A DNA stretch of 64,000 nt from Symbiodinium natans (lineage: Eukaryota; Sar; Dinophyceae; Suessiales; Symbiodiniaceae): the NCBI GenBank assembly GCA_905221605.1, contig CAJNDS010000356.1, positions 1 through 64,000 on the forward strand, written 5' to 3'. Position numbers and translations under genes: made by a program. The notes under the pieces were generated by a model. It worked only from the letters and a program-made list of their open reading frames with translations, ran no database searches and was not told where the DNA came from. Below are positions 62,770 to 64,000 of the stretch, piece by piece. Each line of letters begins with the position of its first letter. Position 1 is the stretch's first letter.

Positions 62770-63370
62770 AGTCCTCCACGCGTCCAAACTCTTTCAAGTA
62801 CCGAAAAGAACCAAGGACCGACAACGACTACGGAGCGGGGCTGGCCATAAGAGGGCGCATGGTAGACTCGCTTTGTTGTGGCTGGTGATGAGTAACATCC
62901 TGCATTATTGAGGCTTTTCAGTTTCAGTGCTTCTGCTTCAGGCTTATCGATTGGCGGTGGTGTAGTTTGCTCAGGGTCGCTTGTGTTGTTTATAGTTACC
63001 TTGCTTCTTTCTTGTTATCCAGAAATAAAGCGCGGGCTATCCAGAGACGAGGTTCATCCAATCAAGCTCAAAATGGCAGGGCTCAATGTTGCACGTTGTT
63101 CTCCCCCAGACAAATCGGAAGGCCCCAGGTTCTTGGATTTTGCCCCAAAATAAAAGTGAGCCAGGAGCCAACCTGCAGAATGACATGGCCTGCTGGAGAT
63201 TGGCAGGGAAGAGGGCCACCGCGACGCCTGCATGACTTTAGGGTTTTTGAGGGTTTTTTTGGTTAAAAACACCAAAAAACCTACATTGACTTCAAGGCTT
63301 GAATTTTTTGGCAACCCTACGACTTCGGGAGCGAAGCTCCTGAAGGGTTTTAAACCCTGAACCCTGAGAG
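62770..63370. other. Open stretches without recognisable domain
   Basis: Two overlapping + frames (62908-63153 and 62967-63266) lack any known signature. Confidence 0.35.
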
Positions 63371-63377
63371 CGCGTGC

Positions 63378-63522
63378 CAAACCCTAAACCCTAAACCCCT
63401 AAACCCCTAAACCCATAAACCCATAAACCCATAAACCCATAAACCCTAAACCCTAAGCCCTAAACCCTAAACCCTAAAAAAAAAACCTAAGCCCTAAGCC
63501 CTACACCCTAAGCCCTAAACTT
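63378..63522 (-). repeat. CCCTAAA / CCCATAAA array
   Basis: About eighteen C-strand units including homogeneous CCCATAAA runs. Confidence 0.95.
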
Positions 63523-63530
63523 TACCGAGT

Positions 63531-63625
63531 TGAAGTTCTCGCGTCCCAAGGATCGGCGGTGTCCAAATCGCCCCAGGTCCCGGCAGCGTGAGAGCGAGCG
63601 CCGAGCTGCTGGTTGGAGCAGGCCT
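63531..63625 (+). CDS. Exon-like Arg/Ser-rich segment
   Basis: Between the CCCTAAA array (left) and a TTTAGGG array (right). Open on + and reads LKFSRPKDRRCPNRPRSRQR then ESERRAAGWSRP, resembling Arg/Ser-rich domains of splicing-related proteins. Too short to name. Confidence 0.4.
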
Positions 63626-63627
63626 TC

Positions 63628-63713
63628 GGGGTTTAGGGTTTAGGGTTTAGGGCTTAGGGTTTAGGTTTTAGGGTTTAGGGTTTAGGGTTTAGGTTTTAGG
63701 GTTTAGGGTTTAG
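63628..63713 (+). repeat. TTTAGGG array
   Basis: About twelve G-strand units. Confidence 0.95.
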
Positions 63714-64000
63714 GGGCCCAATCCTACTGGTTTTGAGGAGGGAATTAAGGGAAGGGGGGCATGTAGGGGGGAAAAATTTGCCTAAGTCCCTACTAAGAAC
63801 CACGCAATCCTCTACTAAGAGCCGGATCAGCAGGGCTTCAAAAATCAAAATGTATGCAAGAGTCAAAGGCAGCCAAGTTTCCTGCCTTTGAAAGACTCGG
63901 CCATGTACGAAATGGGTGTAATTGAGGGCTTGTGCCGGACTTTGTACTGGGTAGTACTCTACAACAACATCCCTGCAGGGGCCAAGCTGCTTTTGGAGTT
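63714..64000. other. Window end, possible exon start
   Basis: 63902-64000 (+) is open and reads MYEMGVIEGLCRTLYWVVLY then NNIPAGAKLLLE. It may run past the window; no family recognised. Confidence 0.3.

Overview
The window looks like nuclear DNA of a dinoflagellate, most likely a Symbiodinium-type alga. Evidence: dozens of short TTTAGGG/CCCTAAA arrays (the telomere motif known from dinoflagellates) scattered through the sequence; genes broken into very short exons; introns that mostly start with GC or GA instead of GT but end in AG; a tandem array of nearly identical genes; and every recognisable gene on the + strand. The lineage call is inference; splice sites were read by aligning exon fragments to known protein families and keeping the reading frame.

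Layout: 0.4-1.5 kb degenerate telomere-like arrays. 2.0-3.3 kb small foldback elements and AT-rich sequence. 3.4-7.8 kb an almost intact non-LTR retrotransposon (RNA-binding ORF1, then endonuclease/reverse transcriptase ORF2 in the same frame after one TGA). 8-14.5 kb microsatellites, a J-domain fragment, a small C2H2 zinc-finger gene and coiled-coil exons. 14.6-19.65 kb three different tandem repeats: a ~234-bp satellite, a telomere-derived CCTAAGCGCC minisatellite and a 39-40-bp CTCGAG-centred minisatellite. 19.65-22.8 kb pyrimidine-rich and low-complexity DNA.

24.9-34.9 kb carries a modular secreted-type glycoside hydrolase: PAN/apple-like Cys exons, two copies of a Cys-rich module, a Pro/Thr linker, then a clan GH-A TIM barrel split over about 15 exons and ending at a stop codon. 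37.7-38.3 kb holds two exons of a neoxanthin-deficient-1 (NXD1)-like protein with an acetoacetate-decarboxylase fold. 43.8-46.1 kb holds three tandem copies (863-bp period) of a 105-aa SCP2 sterol-carrier gene, each with two introns. 47.2-58.4 kb holds a LacZ-type family 2 beta-galactosidase in at least 24 exons, both catalytic glutamates present. 58.9-62.7 kb is hairpin, AT-rich and repeat DNA; an exon-like Arg/Ser-rich segment lies near 63.6 kb.

The most unusual feature is the relation between introns and telomere-like arrays: on the + strand TTTAGGG arrays usually sit just after exons (5' part of introns) and CCCTAAA arrays just before exons (3' part of introns). Introns also host three families of small foldback elements; several copies of one family show 8-bp target duplications. 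One intron is bounded by an exact 20-bp direct repeat that contains both splice sites, as expected for an intron gained by insertion.
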